64,000 nt of DNA from Bacteroidaceae bacterium (GCA_017483605.1 JAFUWG010000029.1:1-64000), one strand, 5' to 3'; counted from the stretch's first letter, positions 1-9,029 are shown. Notes: generated by a model from the letters alone, not told the origin. Translations and numbers: made by a program.

Positions 1-55
1 CGATGTCACGTTCTTCAAATGAGGTCACTTCCTTGCTCTTTTCCCTCTCGTTCAT
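1..55 (-). CDS. 5' end of an unidentified gene (partial)
   Basis: An open frame begins with ATG at 55 and runs off the window edge, encoding MNEREKSKEVTSFEERDI. Only 18 residues are visible, so the product cannot be named. Support for a real gene is indirect: a good Bacteroidetes promoter lies about 100 bp upstream on the same strand (153-184), and the intervening leader carries decamer repeats that run right up to the ATG. Confidence 0.4.
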   Translation of the reverse strand, partial: MNEREKSKEVTSFEERDI

Positions 56-106
56 CAGTCAACCGTTGTACACTCTTGTCAACTTTTGTCAACCTTGTCC
101 ACGAGA
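56..106 (-). repeat. Decamer tandem repeat in the leader of the partial gene
   Basis: Read on the minus strand, the leader is GTGGACAAG, GTTGACAAAA, GTTGACAAGA, GTGTACAACG, GTTGACTG and then ATG. These are degenerate 10-bp units in phase with the DNA helix that end at the start codon. Similar arrays with other unit lengths precede aroK, the 52-residue lipoprotein gene, the NupG-type gene and the RlmL-type gene. Function is unknown. Confidence 0.6.
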
Positions 107-152
107 TGGCAAAATAAAAGCCCTCAAAATTCTCCGCGGTAGAAATGCGTTG

Positions 153-184
153 CAAAGGTAAGCGGATTTTTGAGAACCACCAAA
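153..184 (-). promoter_or_regulatory. Bacteroidetes sigma-ABfr-type promoter
   Basis: TTTG at 181-184 (minus strand), a 20-bp spacer, then TACCTTTG at 153-160. This is an exact match to TTTG-N19-21-TAnnTTTG. It would drive the partial gene that starts at 55, giving a leader of roughly 90 nt. Confidence 0.75.
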
Positions 185-276
185 AAGCAAGCCCGAAGTG
201 TTAAAATCTAAAAGTAGTTGATATACAGCGATTTATCTTTGTGTGTTTTTCATTGTTTATGGTTGTTTAGAGGACT

Positions 277-975
277 CTAAATACAGTCCTTGAAAGCAGA
301 TTCACCGATGCTTGTCACGCTGTTGGGGATGGTAACGGAAGTCAAGCCGCGGCAATTACGGAAAGCACGACCGCCGATGCTCGTCACGCCGTTTGGGATA
401 ACCAAGTCTGTTACTTCTTCCCCATTTAAAAAAATATTGGCATGATAAAGAGGATTAGAGCCATCTCCGTCAAAAGATATGTTACACCAAGCAGCAAGGT
501 CGGTGATATACACGGAAATCAAGTCATTACAGTCAATAAAAGCAAAATAGCCGATGCTCATCACGCTGTTGGGGATGCTCAGAGAGGTCAAGCCGCTACA
601 ACCATAGAAAGAATACTCGCCGATGCTCGTCACGCTGTTGGGGATGGTAACGGAAGTCAAGTCGCGGCAATTACGGAAAGCACCCCGGCCGATGCTCGTC
701 ACGCTGTTGGGGATGGTAACGGAAGTCAAGTCACTGCAATTACGGAAAGCATCCCAGCCGATGCTCGTCACGGAATAAATGACCTCATCATACGAAAAAG
801 ATTCGGGGATAACAACTTTATCTGTGTATTTGCTATTTCCATATGTCACTTCTGCTTGTTTCTCATCTTTGTCCAAGTTATAATAGATGCCATCCACTTC
901 GACTTTCGCATTTGCATTAACTGACAGCAGCACTCCCAGTGCCACCATCATAAATTTTAATTTTTTAGTAGTCAT
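277..975 (-). CDS. BspA-like leucine-rich repeat surface protein
   Basis: A 232-residue protein with an N-terminal signal peptide (MTTKKLKFMMVALGVLLSVN, cleavage near ANA), so it is exported. The rest is LRR_5 (BspA / Treponema pallidum type) repeats of about 23 residues with the pattern LTSVTIPNSVTSIGxxAFxxC, interrupted near residues 150-185 by a non-repeat segment (ITDLAAWCNISFDGDGSN), which is common in this family. BspA proteins mediate adhesion; the ligand here is unknown. The frame stops right after a repeat (AFKDCI) without a sorting or anchoring domain, so it may be a shortened member. Its start overlaps the stop of the upstream 103-residue gene in an ATGA, implying translational coupling. 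Confidence 0.85.
   Translation of the reverse strand: MTTKKLKFMMVALGVLLSVNANAKVEVDGIYYNLDKDEKQAEVTYGNSKYTDKVVIPESFSYDEVIYSVTSIGWDAFRNCSDLTSVTIPNSVTSIGRGAFRNCRDLTSVTIPNSVTSIGEYSFYGCSGLTSLSIPNSVMSIGYFAFIDCNDLISVYITDLAAWCNISFDGDGSNPLYHANIFLNGEEVTDLVIPNGVTSIGGRAFRNCRGLTSVTIPNSVTSIGESAFKDCI
294..775. repeat. Tandem 69-bp coding repeats of the BspA-like gene
   Basis: The segment gatgctcgtcacgctgttgg and its variants recur about every 69 bp (for example near 308, 377, 558, 627 and 696), matching the 23-residue LRR period. Near-identical copies such as those at about 620-670 and 690-740 point to recent duplication or gene conversion, so the repeat number may vary between strains. Confidence 0.8.
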
Positions 976-1283
976 AATATTCCTTTTTCTATTTTGATTG
1001 GTTTATTTACTTCCACTACATGGAAATCTCGGATGGTGGCATACTCCGAAAAATGGCAAATAGCAGAATTTCCAACAAGATTCTCCACTTTAGGCTCAAA
1101 TTTAAAACGTGCATTGCCATTAAATAATACTCGTTCTGGCATGTTTTGAGCATAATCCTCGTTCAAATTGAGAGTTAATTGTGAAACATCTGTAATCGTT
1201 TCATCCTTACAGGTGAAAGCCGACTTGTCAGAAATCTTTGCTTTAATTTCTTCCTCAATTTTTTGATTAAGTGTCTTTTCCAT
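972..1283 (-). CDS. Hypothetical protein upstream of the BspA-like gene
   Basis: A 103-residue protein that I do not recognise. No signal peptide or membrane segment is visible. The N-terminus is charged and probably helical (MEKTLNQKIEEEIKAKISDK); the remainder looks beta-rich with two cysteines (positions about 24 and 74). Its stop overlaps the BspA-like start (ATGA at 972-975), so the two are likely co-translated and may act together. No consensus promoter is visible directly upstream; transcription may read through from the small unit ahead. Confidence 0.6.
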   Translation of the reverse strand: MEKTLNQKIEEEIKAKISDKSAFTCKDETITDVSQLTLNLNEDYAQNMPERVLFNGNARFKFEPKVENLVGNSAICHFSEYATIRDFHVVEVNKPIKIEKGIL

Positions 1284-1325
1284 TTTTTATTATATGTAAT
1301 TGGTTAATAAAAAACTTAAAAGGAA

Positions 1326-1351
1326 GGTCTGTAGAGATTATTCTACAGACC
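1326..1351 (-). terminator. Rho-independent terminator after the small ORF
   Basis: Perfect 10-bp inverted repeat GGTCTGTAGA / TCTACAGACC with a 6-nt loop. On the minus strand it is followed by TTCCTTTTAAGTTTTTT. It lies 19 bp after the stop of the 38-residue ORF and before the 103-residue gene. Confidence 0.75.
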
Positions 1352-1369
1352 CGAAAGCATCTCATGCAA

Positions 1370-1486
1370 TTAAAAAATGACGTATAAAACGTAGCATCTG
1401 ATACATTGCACAGCAGCCATAACGACTTTAAATGCTTTCTGTAAAACAAACACCACATTTTTAAGTGTTTTTTTCAAATTCTTCAT
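1370..1486 (-). CDS. Small cationic, hydrophobic 38-residue peptide ORF
   Basis: ATG at 1484-1486, stop TAA at 1370-1372. The peptide starts MKNLKKTLKNVVFVLQKAFK and ends with a Cys-containing hydrophobic stretch (CIRCYVLYVIF). It is lysine-rich at the N-terminus and membrane-like after that. The case for a gene is the context: a TAACTTTG -7 box on the same strand at 1616-1623 and a strong terminator 19 bp downstream, giving a transcript of about 280 nt. It could be a membrane-active peptide, a type I toxin or a leader peptide. A frame-shifted 63-codon frame in the same place is less convincing. Confidence 0.45.
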   Translation of the reverse strand: MKNLKKTLKNVVFVLQKAFKVVMAAVQCIRCYVLYVIF

Positions 1487-1688
1487 AATCATCAGAATTT
1501 TTAGGTTAATAAATAATTAATCTAAAAAATGTCGATAATCTACCTTTGATTAAATAATCTAAAGAATCTTATAATCTGCTTTATATGAAAAATCTATAGT
1601 TTGTCTTACTGGCTGCAAAGTTACGACATTCCCTTTTCCATACCTTGGAAAAAGTGTCAGAAGTTTATTACACATCCGTATAAAGTTT

Positions 1689-1898
1689 TTACGGTTTTGG
1701 GAGGTTGTCGGCAAGGTCTTGGAAGAAGTTGTGGTGGAGAGCGAGGGAGACGCGTTCGATGAGTTCGGTGTGGAGGGAGGGTTGCTTGAAGATGTAGTAC
1801 ACATTGGGACGCTCGCAGGCGATTTGCCTGGCGAGCCATGTGGGTGTGCGGTCTTGCCGCTCCAGTTCTTGTTTGATGAGTTGACCAATGTGTACCAT
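1689..1898 (-). CDS. Small helix-turn-helix regulator
   Basis: A 69-residue protein from the ATG at 1898 (MVHIGQLIKQELERQDRTPT); a second in-frame ATG at 1910 would add four residues. It resembles a compact HTH family common in Bacteroidales, starting M-x-HIG-x-L-I and continuing with W-L-A-R-x-I-x-C-x-R-x-NVY-x-IF, which reads as an HTH with recognition helix around residues 29-41. No other domain is present, so it probably binds DNA as a dimer; the target is unknown. Its start lies only 12-34 nt after the U-tract of a structured leader RNA, which suggests attenuation or read-through control. Confidence 0.75.
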   Translation of the reverse strand: MVHIGQLIKQELERQDRTPTWLARQIACERPNVYYIFKQPSLHTELIERVSLALHHNFFQDLADNLPKP

Positions 1899-1921
1899 AG
1901 TGTTTGTCATTGAAATAGAGA

Positions 1922-2146
1922 CAAAAAGAAAACGTGGACTGTTTCGTCTACGCTATCCTTGGTATCGGCAAACACCATGCAACCATATACGAGTAAAAGC
2001 CCACGCTGATAACAACATGAGCACTAACTTTTACTTTGGTTGCTTCTTCTATTTGCCGATTTCGGATAGCAAGAGTATAAAGCCAATGCTTTTTCCAATA
2101 TGTCTTTATGTCAGTTTATTTACATAGGCAATTCTTTTTGAATGAT
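1922..2146 (-). ncRNA. Structured RNA or attenuator ahead of the HTH gene
   Basis: Minus-strand transcript predicted from the promoter at 2149-2179. A long hairpin is built from nested helices: 2064-2070 with 1952-1958 (7 bp), 2052-2060 with 1964-1972 (9 bp), 2037-2043 with 1979-1985 (7 bp), 2028-2034 with 1993-1999 (7 bp) and 2016-2022 with 1999-2005 (7 bp including G-U pairs). A terminator follows: stem 1946-1951 / 1934-1939, loop GAAACA, then UUUUCUUUUU. The segment 1999-2005 can also pair with the 3' arm of the terminator. Promoter plus terminator recalls the Bacteroidales-1 RNA or a 6S-like RNA, but I cannot confirm a family match. Confidence 0.55.
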
Positions 2147-2148
2147 TG

Positions 2149-2179
2149 CAAATATACGACTAATTTTTCATGGGACAAG
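2149..2179 (-). promoter_or_regulatory. Promoter for the structured RNA / HTH gene
   Basis: Minus strand: CTTG at 2176-2179 (one mismatch to TTTG), a 19-bp spacer, then TATATTTG at 2149-2156, which fits TAnnTTTG. It places the transcript start near 2143. Confidence 0.6.
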
Positions 2180-2356
2180 GGTTTGGAGGGAAAAATTTTG
2201 AAAACAAAAATTGTAAAAAGATTGTTTAAACATAAATTGTCAGGAATTGAGCATGAATTATCATCAATTTTATGATTGAGTATCTTTTATTAGGCATAGC
2301 CAATTAAAATAATGTGGAGAGACATATCAATCAACTATTTCGGTTTATCTGTTTGT

Positions 2357-2496
2357 CAATAATGTCTTATCAAAAATATGGGTGCTGTACACCTCTCAAG
2401 TGGTCTGAGTCACACCGCTTCGGTGGTATGAGTCACAGCACCGAGGCGGTGTGACTCATACCACTTAAGAGGATACGAGTGTGTAATTTTGTCCTA
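2357..2496 (-). repeat. Dispersed 3'-end palindromic element, copy A
   Basis: One of three copies (others at 32925-33063 and 40176-40314). A 69-bp core at 2398-2466 has 28-bp arms matching at 26 of 28 positions around a 13-bp centre, and contains three modules spaced 23 bp apart, centred on TGAGTCA or TGACTCA. The border TAGGACAAAATTACAC starts at 2496 on the minus strand, 29 bp after the ribD stop. The far border (2357-2390) is the most diverged of the three copies. Strand is given as the direction of the upstream gene, ribD. Confidence 0.85.
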
Positions 2497-2525
2497 CTTA
2501 ACTACTTCAAAAAAGATGAAAGGAT

Positions 2526-3467
2526 TTATTGATTGATGTATCTCTCCACCTGGTTCCCGTTCCACGTTGTCGTTTCCGTCGCCACGATGGAGGCTGGCAG
2601 ATGTGGGGCGGGAACTTTTCCGTTGATGGGGGTGGTGCCGATTTCTCGGTAGCACTCGTCCCAGAGTTGAGCGTCGATGAAGGACTGGAGCAGTCGGGCA
2701 CCTCCCTCGACGAGCAGGGTCTGCACACCATCTTCGTAGAGACGAGTGAGCAGCGTGGGTATGTCGTGGGTCTGGATGAGGGTGAAGCCTTCTTGCAGGT
2801 TATCAACAGGGGTGTTGGCAACTACGTATTTCTTGGGAGATGGCCCATACCATGCCCTCACGTTCAACTGAGGATGGTCGATGTCGTAGGTGCGATGTCC
2901 CACGAGGATGGCTTGATGTTCGGCACGTCGCTTGTGGCAGAGCATCTGAGTGTAGGTGTTGGAGATGTGTCCGTCGATGTATCCGTCGGGCGATTCAGCC
3001 CATTTCAGCGTGACGAACGGACGGTGTTTGCTGTGATAGGTGAAAAAACGCTTGTTCAGTTCCCTGCACTCCTTTTCCAGCACGCCTACGGTGACTTCCA
3101 TGCCGGCATCTCTCAACTTCTGGATGCCCCTGCCTTGCACCTTGGCAAAAGGGTCTTGACAACCGATGACACAGCGACGGAATCCTTTCCGAATCAGCAA
3201 GTCGGCACACGGAGGGGTCTTTCCGTAGTGGCTGCAAGGTTCGAGACTCACGTAGATGGTGCTACTTGTCAACAGGTGTTCATCTTCCTTGCTGACCGAA
3301 GCACAGGCATTCACCTCGGCATGACCTTCGCCACAACGCACGTGGTAGCCTTCGCCAATGATGTGTCCGTCGTGTACAATCACGGCTCCCACCATCGGAT
3401 TGGGCTGTGCATTCTGCTGCCCGTTGCGTGCCAGTTGGATGCAGCGACGCATATATTGCTCGTCCAT
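2526..3467 (-). CDS. ribD: Riboflavin biosynthesis protein RibD (deaminase/reductase)
   Basis: Bifunctional enzyme converting 2,5-diamino-6-ribosylamino-pyrimidinone 5'-phosphate to 5-amino-6-ribitylamino-uracil 5'-phosphate, the second and third steps of riboflavin synthesis. About 313 residues. The N-terminal deaminase domain shows the zinc motifs HAEVNAC (about residues 49-55) and PCSHYGKTPPC; the C-terminal reductase domain starts around TLKWAESPDGYIDG. The frame is open to an ATG at 3560, but the preceding 31 residues are unlike the family, so MDEQYMRRC (ATG at 3467) is the better start. A TAACTTTG -7 box lies at 3589-3596. Element copy A follows the stop. No other rib gene is nearby. 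Confidence 0.92.
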   Translation of the reverse strand: MDEQYMRRCIQLARNGQQNAQPNPMVGAVIVHDGHIIGEGYHVRCGEGHAEVNACASVSKEDEHLLTSSTIYVSLEPCSHYGKTPPCADLLIRKGFRRCVIGCQDPFAKVQGRGIQKLRDAGMEVTVGVLEKECRELNKRFFTYHSKHRPFVTLKWAESPDGYIDGHISNTYTQMLCHKRRAEHQAILVGHRTYDIDHPQLNVRAWYGPSPKKYVVANTPVDNLQEGFTLIQTHDIPTLLTRLYEDGVQTLLVEGGARLLQSFIDAQLWDECYREIGTTPINGKVPAPHLPASIVATETTTWNGNQVERYINQ

Positions 3468-3707
3468 GTTGGCTTCGCCTTCTTCCTCCTTGCCAGGCAA
3501 AGCATGAGTAAACTCAACTTTGCTCTTGCTTCGTTCGTCAGTTGTCAACAATATGTCCATAAGTTGTAAAAATCGGTGTTGATAAGTGCAAAGTTAATAA
3601 AAATCACTCAATTAAGAATGACAATTCGATGATTTATCGTAAATTTGTAAATGATTTATCAACAAGGTTATCACATCAGATGTTAAATGTAAAATATAAA
3701 GTGTGAG

Positions 3708-3899
3708 ATGAGCGACGGAAATTTCAACAGGCAATTGCTGCCGAAGACGGAACTGGCTTCAGGACTCCGTGCTGGCAAGGCACAGATGAGGGCGAAGGCG
3801 GAAAAGGCTTTCGACGAGGTTGTGAACAGTTTTGTACTGGACGAGGGAGAACTGAAGGAAGCGATGAAAAAGCGGTTTATGGAACTGCTGAGACAATGA
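3708..3899 (+). CDS. Small conserved Bacteroidales protein
   Basis: A 63-residue, charged, probably helical protein (MSDGNFNRQLLPKTELASGL at the N-terminus). It resembles a small protein family I associate with Bacteroidales genomes that shares the start NFNR-x-LLP followed by SGLRAG-x-AQ; the function is unknown. It has no signal peptide or membrane segment. It is divergent from ribD, and nothing else lies in the following 660 bp. Confidence 0.6.
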   Translation: MSDGNFNRQLLPKTELASGLRAGKAQMRAKAEKAFDEVVNSFVLDEGELKEAMKKRFMELLRQ

Positions 3900-4558
3900 A
3901 TGAACTTTTAACCACAGATTACGTAACTATCCAATGAATCGCCATGGATTTTTAAGAAATAAATTGTCATAATATAAATAATTTTGGCCACAAATTTCTA
4001 TAATTATTTAAATTTATGGATAAAATTATTCTAATTATTCAAATTAGTTTCCAGAAAAACCGTATCACGACATTTCCCCACTCTATTCGTAAAATTAGAT
4101 AAATTCGTTGTTCACAACTCTGTTCATATCGCTGTTCACATCTGTGTGATAACTCAATAACAACTTACAATAACTTTTTTTGATTTTCCGAGCGAGATTT
4201 ATATGCCCGAAACGGTTTCAAATGACCAAGAAAAGTTATTCTTTTTTTTTAAAAAATTTTCATCCGTTTTTTCGTCATTTCTCAACAACCTAACTGCCTG
4301 AAAACGACCCCCTCCCCCACCCTTATGAACATTTTCAACACACTATCAACAACATCATATCAAGTTTTTAAAATTTAAAAAGAAAAAAGAGAATATATAT
4401 CATTTTGGTGATGTTTTGTCACCCTATTTATGTCAGTTTGTCACCCCTGTCAGTTGATGTTGGTGGGTGGCATGTCATTTGTGGATAGGTTTGTTTGGAT
4501 TTTGAAGTCTATACATATATCATATAATAATAACAAAACTTAAAACATAAAACGACTT
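3900..4558. other. Gene-free AT-rich region upstream of groES
   Basis: No coding frame is visible in about 660 bp. It holds three TGTTCAYA octamers with an exact 12-bp period (4109-4116, 4121-4128, 4133-4140) that resemble DnaA boxes, an AT-rich tract (about 4355-4400), and two direct repeats TTTGTCACCC at 4415-4424 and 4437-4446. No CIRCE element (TTAGCACTC-N9-GAGTGCTAA) and no clear TAnnTTTG promoter for groES was found. Confidence 0.5.
4415..4446 (+). promoter_or_regulatory. Direct repeats upstream of groES, possible operator
   Basis: Two identical decamers TTTGTCACCC start 22 bp apart, two helical turns, so a protein could bind both on one face. The first also forms the 3' arm of GGTGA-N7-TCACC. 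They sit about 115 bp before the groES start. A role in heat-shock control is inference only. Confidence 0.35.
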
Positions 4559-4831
4559 ATGAACATTCAACCATTGGCAGACAGGGTGCTGGTGCTCCCA
4601 AAGCCTGCAGAAGAAAAGACTGTCGGCGGAATCATCATTCCTGACACAGCAAAGGAAAAACCCCTCCAGGGCGAAGTTGTTGCAGTAGGCAACGGTACGA
4701 AGGATGAGGACATGGTGGTCAAGGTAGGCGACCAGGTGCTCTATGGCAAGTATTCCGGCAGCGAACTGGAGTACGAAGGTGTGAAATATCTCATCATGCG
4801 TCAGAGCGACGTACTTGCAATACTGAAGTAA
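4559..4831 (+). CDS. groES: Co-chaperonin GroES
   Basis: A 90-residue 10-kDa chaperonin, the heptameric lid of the GroEL folding chamber in the cytoplasm. It begins [20 protein letters not shown] and carries the mobile-loop region near residues 18-32 ([20 protein letters not shown]), followed by the usual GEVVAVGNG and [10 protein letters not shown] motifs. Length is normal. It is followed after 99 bp by groEL on the same strand, the standard operon. The intergenic sequence is very AT-rich with repeated AATTTAT units. Confidence 0.97.
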   Translation: MNIQPLADRVLVLPKPAEEKTVGGIIIPDTAKEKPLQGEVVAVGNGTKDEDMVVKVGDQVLYGKYSGSELEYEGVKYLIMRQSDVLAILK

Positions 4832-4879
4832 TATATAATTCATAATTTATAATTTATAATAAGACTGACGCAATGTTGA

Positions 4880-6559
<1,680 letters not shown>

Positions 6560-6590
6560 AAACAACGAATTTGATTCAATCTTAATAAGA

Positions 6591-6625
6591 AAGGCTTCGG
6601 TACAAAACGTATCGGAGCCTTTTTA
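6591..6625 (+). terminator. groEL: Terminator of the groESL operon
   Basis: Inverted repeat AAGGCTTCGGTAC / GTATCGGAGCCTT (13 bp with G-U pairs, AAAAC loop) followed by TTTTTAC, 31 bp after the groEL stop. Confidence 0.85.
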
Positions 6626-6727
6626 CATTCGTTTCCATTCGTTGCCGCTTGCGGCATTCTCTCTAAAAAAATTCGTTCAATTCGTTTCATTCGTTGTTAA
6701 AAAATATTTTCATTTATTGTCAAAAGT

Positions 6728-6758
6728 TTTGTCAATCCAATTTTTATCCATACTTTTG
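6728..6758 (+). promoter_or_regulatory. Promoter of the DUF4861 gene
   Basis: TTTG at 6728-6731, a 19-bp spacer and TACTTTTG at 6751-6758. The start codon at 6782 follows about 16 nt after the expected transcript start. Confidence 0.8.
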
Positions 6759-6781
6759 TAAAAACTAACAATGATTGACCA

Positions 6782-8017
6782 ATGAAAAAGACCTTTACTT
6801 TCTTGTTTTCCATTTTGTTGGCAACTGTCATGAACGCTGCCGACCGTGTGACCATCACCGTTTCCAATCCCATCAAACATGCCCGTGTGGAAATGGTGGA
6901 AGCGGATGCCAACCTCATTAAAAAGAAACTGGACATGGCGGAAACCATCATCGTGACCGATGCCGACGGAAAAGAAATTCCTTCTCAACTGACATGGGAC
7001 GGAAAACTCATCTTTCAGGCAGGTGTGGGAGCCAAGGGAAAATCTGTCTATTACGCCCAGAAGGGCACTCCACAGACTTACGAAGTACGTGCCAAGGGAC
7101 GTCTCTTCACAGAACGTCAGGATGAGTTCGGATGGGAAAACGACTGCGTGGCTTATCGTGTGTATGGACACGGAGGTGCTGTGGGCTACGACCTCTTCAA
7201 CAAGAGCACTTCCAAACTGATGCTCGACTACTGGTATGCCTCCGAACAGAACCAGGAGATGCGGTCTGTGAGCAAGCAACTGCATGAACGTGGCTATCAC
7301 GACTTGGCTGACCAAGTCTATAACGCTTTCTGCTATCATATCGACCACGGCAAGGGGATGGATTGCTACACCGTCGGTCCGACACTCGGAGGTGGTGCCA
7401 ATGCCCTGCTGAATGCTGACGGTACACTCTTCATGCCTCAGTGCTACAAGACTTTTGAGATACTCGATCAGGGACCTCTCCGTTTCACCGTCCGATTCAC
7501 TTATCCAGAGCAGGAATATGAAGGAAAGAAGGTGACCGAAACACGCCTCATCTCGCTCGATGCAGGCAGTCATTTCAATCGTGTCACAGTCTCTTACGAA
7601 GGACTCTCACAACCTGTCCAGATGGCTTCGGGTACGGTCGTTCACAAGTCCAACCCATCCGCCTACGTGCTCTCTCAGGAGAATGGCTATTTGGGCTATG
7701 AAGACTTGGGAGACGCCAGTGTCTATAACGCCAAATACAAGGAGGAACTGGGCAAGCAGATGGGTCATATCTACATCGGACTGCTCTATCCTCAGAAAGA
7801 CATCACCACCACCTATCAGGCTCGTGAAAACGGCATCGCCACAGGTCATGTCCTTGCCACCACTACCTACCGTCCTTCCGCCTCCTATACCTACTATTTT
7901 GGTTCGGGATGGGACAAGAATCCTTCCACCTCCTTCTCCTCTCTTTCTGCTTGGGAGGCTTTCTTGTACGACTCGGCAGCCAACGTAAGAAATCCGCTGA
8001 AACTCACGCTCAGATAA
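6782..8017 (+). CDS. Secreted DUF4861 family protein
   Basis: A 411-residue protein with a signal peptide (MKKTFTFLFSILLATVMNAA). The body matches what I know of DUF4861, a family often encoded near pectin or glycan degradation genes in Bacteroidetes, with motifs such as DEFGWENDCVAYRVYG and the terminal YYFGSGWDK region. The biochemical activity of this family is not established to my knowledge, and no polysaccharide-utilisation genes adjoin it here. It has its own promoter and is single-gene; it converges on the next transcription unit through a shared terminator. Confidence 0.8.
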   Translation: MKKTFTFLFSILLATVMNAADRVTITVSNPIKHARVEMVEADANLIKKKLDMAETIIVTDADGKEIPSQLTWDGKLIFQAGVGAKGKSVYYAQKGTPQTYEVRAKGRLFTERQDEFGWENDCVAYRVYGHGGAVGYDLFNKSTSKLMLDYWYASEQNQEMRSVSKQLHERGYHDLADQVYNAFCYHIDHGKGMDCYTVGPTLGGGANALLNADGTLFMPQCYKTFEILDQGPLRFTVRFTYPEQEYEGKKVTETRLISLDAGSHFNRVTVSYEGLSQPVQMASGTVVHKSNPSAYVLSQENGYLGYEDLGDASVYNAKYKEELGKQMGHIYIGLLYPQKDITTTYQARENGIATGHVLATTTYRPSASYTYYFGSGWDKNPSTSFSSLSAWEAFLYDSAANVRNPLKLTLR

Positions 8018-8054
8018 CATTTCGGATAGCATTGCTATCCATTAAAAAAGAAGA

Positions 8055-8076
8055 CTCTAAGCAGCAACGCTTAGAG
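8055..8076. terminator. Bidirectional terminator between convergent genes
   Basis: Perfect 8-bp stem CTCTAAGC / GCTTAGAG with a 6-nt loop. T-runs flank both sides (CCTTTTTTG on plus; CTTCTTTTTT on minus), so it can serve the DUF4861 gene and the opposing lipoprotein gene. Confidence 0.85.
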
Positions 8077-8105
8077 CCTTTTTTGTAGATGAAATGGATG
8101 TAACT

Positions 8106-9029
8106 TTATTTCTCATTCAGATAGAATGAAAGTTCCACGGTGTATTTCTTACCGCCGCTGTTGATGTCAGCACCGAGCGTGAGTGTGTAGTAACTAACCT
8201 TCTTGTATTGGCGAACATCAAACACAGCCTCACCATTCTCAAACTGGTTACCCATGTCGGCATCGTTCCAATTGTAGTGGAGGTAGCCCTTGCTGGTGTC
8301 TTTCCACGACCACTTGCCGATGTAGTGCTCACCATTCTTGAAGAAGATGCAGAAGTTTCCGTCGGCAGTAAATTCAATGCTGGTGATGACCATGTCCTCG
8401 TCGAATGATTCATCGATGCTGGCAACCGTCTTTGCGTAGGCAAGAATAGCGTTCAGGCTGGCAGCCTCGGCAGAAGTTTCAAACTGTTTCACAGCGGTGA
8501 CTCCATCCTTGTGACGCAGACGAGTCGTTGCAACTGTCCATTCGCGGCAGAGGTTTGAAGTAATCTCGTCGGCAGCCACTTTCTGACCGATAGATGCTTC
8601 GCCTTCATACTCAGTAGCCTCAATGTCGCTACCGCTCTTCAGGCTCACTTTCACACTGGTCTTCGTGCCCGTCTTGCCAGTCACTTCCACTGTGCAGTAC
8701 TCAGAACCGTCAACAGACACGACGTATGTGTTGTTGCTGGTCTTGTAAGTACCCACCACATACTTCTCGCTGCTGTCGCTTGCACGTCTCTTGGAAGAGG
8801 ATGGAGTGAGCACATTTCTGGTGATGATGGCTTTGCCAGTCTCGGAGAAGATGATTTCCTTGAAAGGTGCTGTGCTTGAACTGAAGCCGAGTGTCAGTGC
8901 TTCGTTTGCCGGTGTGGAATGGAGTGTTGGAGCCACGGGTGCTTCCACGTCATCACCATCGCTGCTACATGCCGTAAAGAATGCCAATCCTACGAAAAGC
9001 ACGGCTAAATAAAGAATGTTCTTTTTCAT
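8106..9029 (-). CDS. Lipoprotein of unknown function
   Basis: A 307-residue protein with a lipoprotein signal peptide; the lipobox is FFTAC with the modified Cys at about residue 21, followed by SSDGDD, an acidic +2 region that in Bacteroidetes is compatible with surface export. The mature part is probably beta-rich; no known domain is recognised. A segment around residues 220-260 (TADGNFCIFFKNGEHYIGKW) resembles the lipocalin-like folds of many Bacteroidales lipoproteins, but this is only an impression. It lies 55 bp after the barrel protein gene on the same strand, so the two probably form an operon. Confidence 0.8.
   Translation of the reverse strand: MKKNILYLAVLFVGLAFFTACSSDGDDVEAPVAPTLHSTPANEALTLGFSSSTAPFKEIIFSETGKAIITRNVLTPSSSKRRASDSSEKYVVGTYKTSNNTYVVSVDGSEYCTVEVTGKTGTKTSVKVSLKSGSDIEATEYEGEASIGQKVAADEITSNLCREWTVATTRLRHKDGVTAVKQFETSAEAASLNAILAYAKTVASIDESFDEDMVITSIEFTADGNFCIFFKNGEHYIGKWSWKDTSKGYLHYNWNDADMGNQFENGEAVFDVRQYKKVSYYTLTLGADINSGGKKYTVELSFYLNEK

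Noticed and set aside
294-775. Regular repeats suggestive of a CRISPR array
   Set aside because: The periodicity is 69 bp, units are translated as leucine-rich repeats, and there are no unique spacers or cas genes.
442-924. 160-codon plus-strand frame with repeats such as ADARHAVGDGNGSQV
   Set aside because: It only reflects the complement of the LRR coding repeats of the BspA-like gene.
1267-1458. 63-codon minus-strand frame
   Set aside because: Overlaps the terminator at 1326-1351 and the start of the 103-residue gene; the 38-codon frame ending before the terminator fits the context better.
2398-2466. Ordinary rho-independent terminator of ribD
   Set aside because: The palindrome is long and GC-rich but not followed by a T-run, and the same 139-bp unit recurs twice elsewhere, so a dispersed element explains it better.
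4300-4558. CIRCE/HrcA operator upstream of groES
   Set aside because: No TTAGCACTC-N9-GAGTGCTAA or close variant was found.
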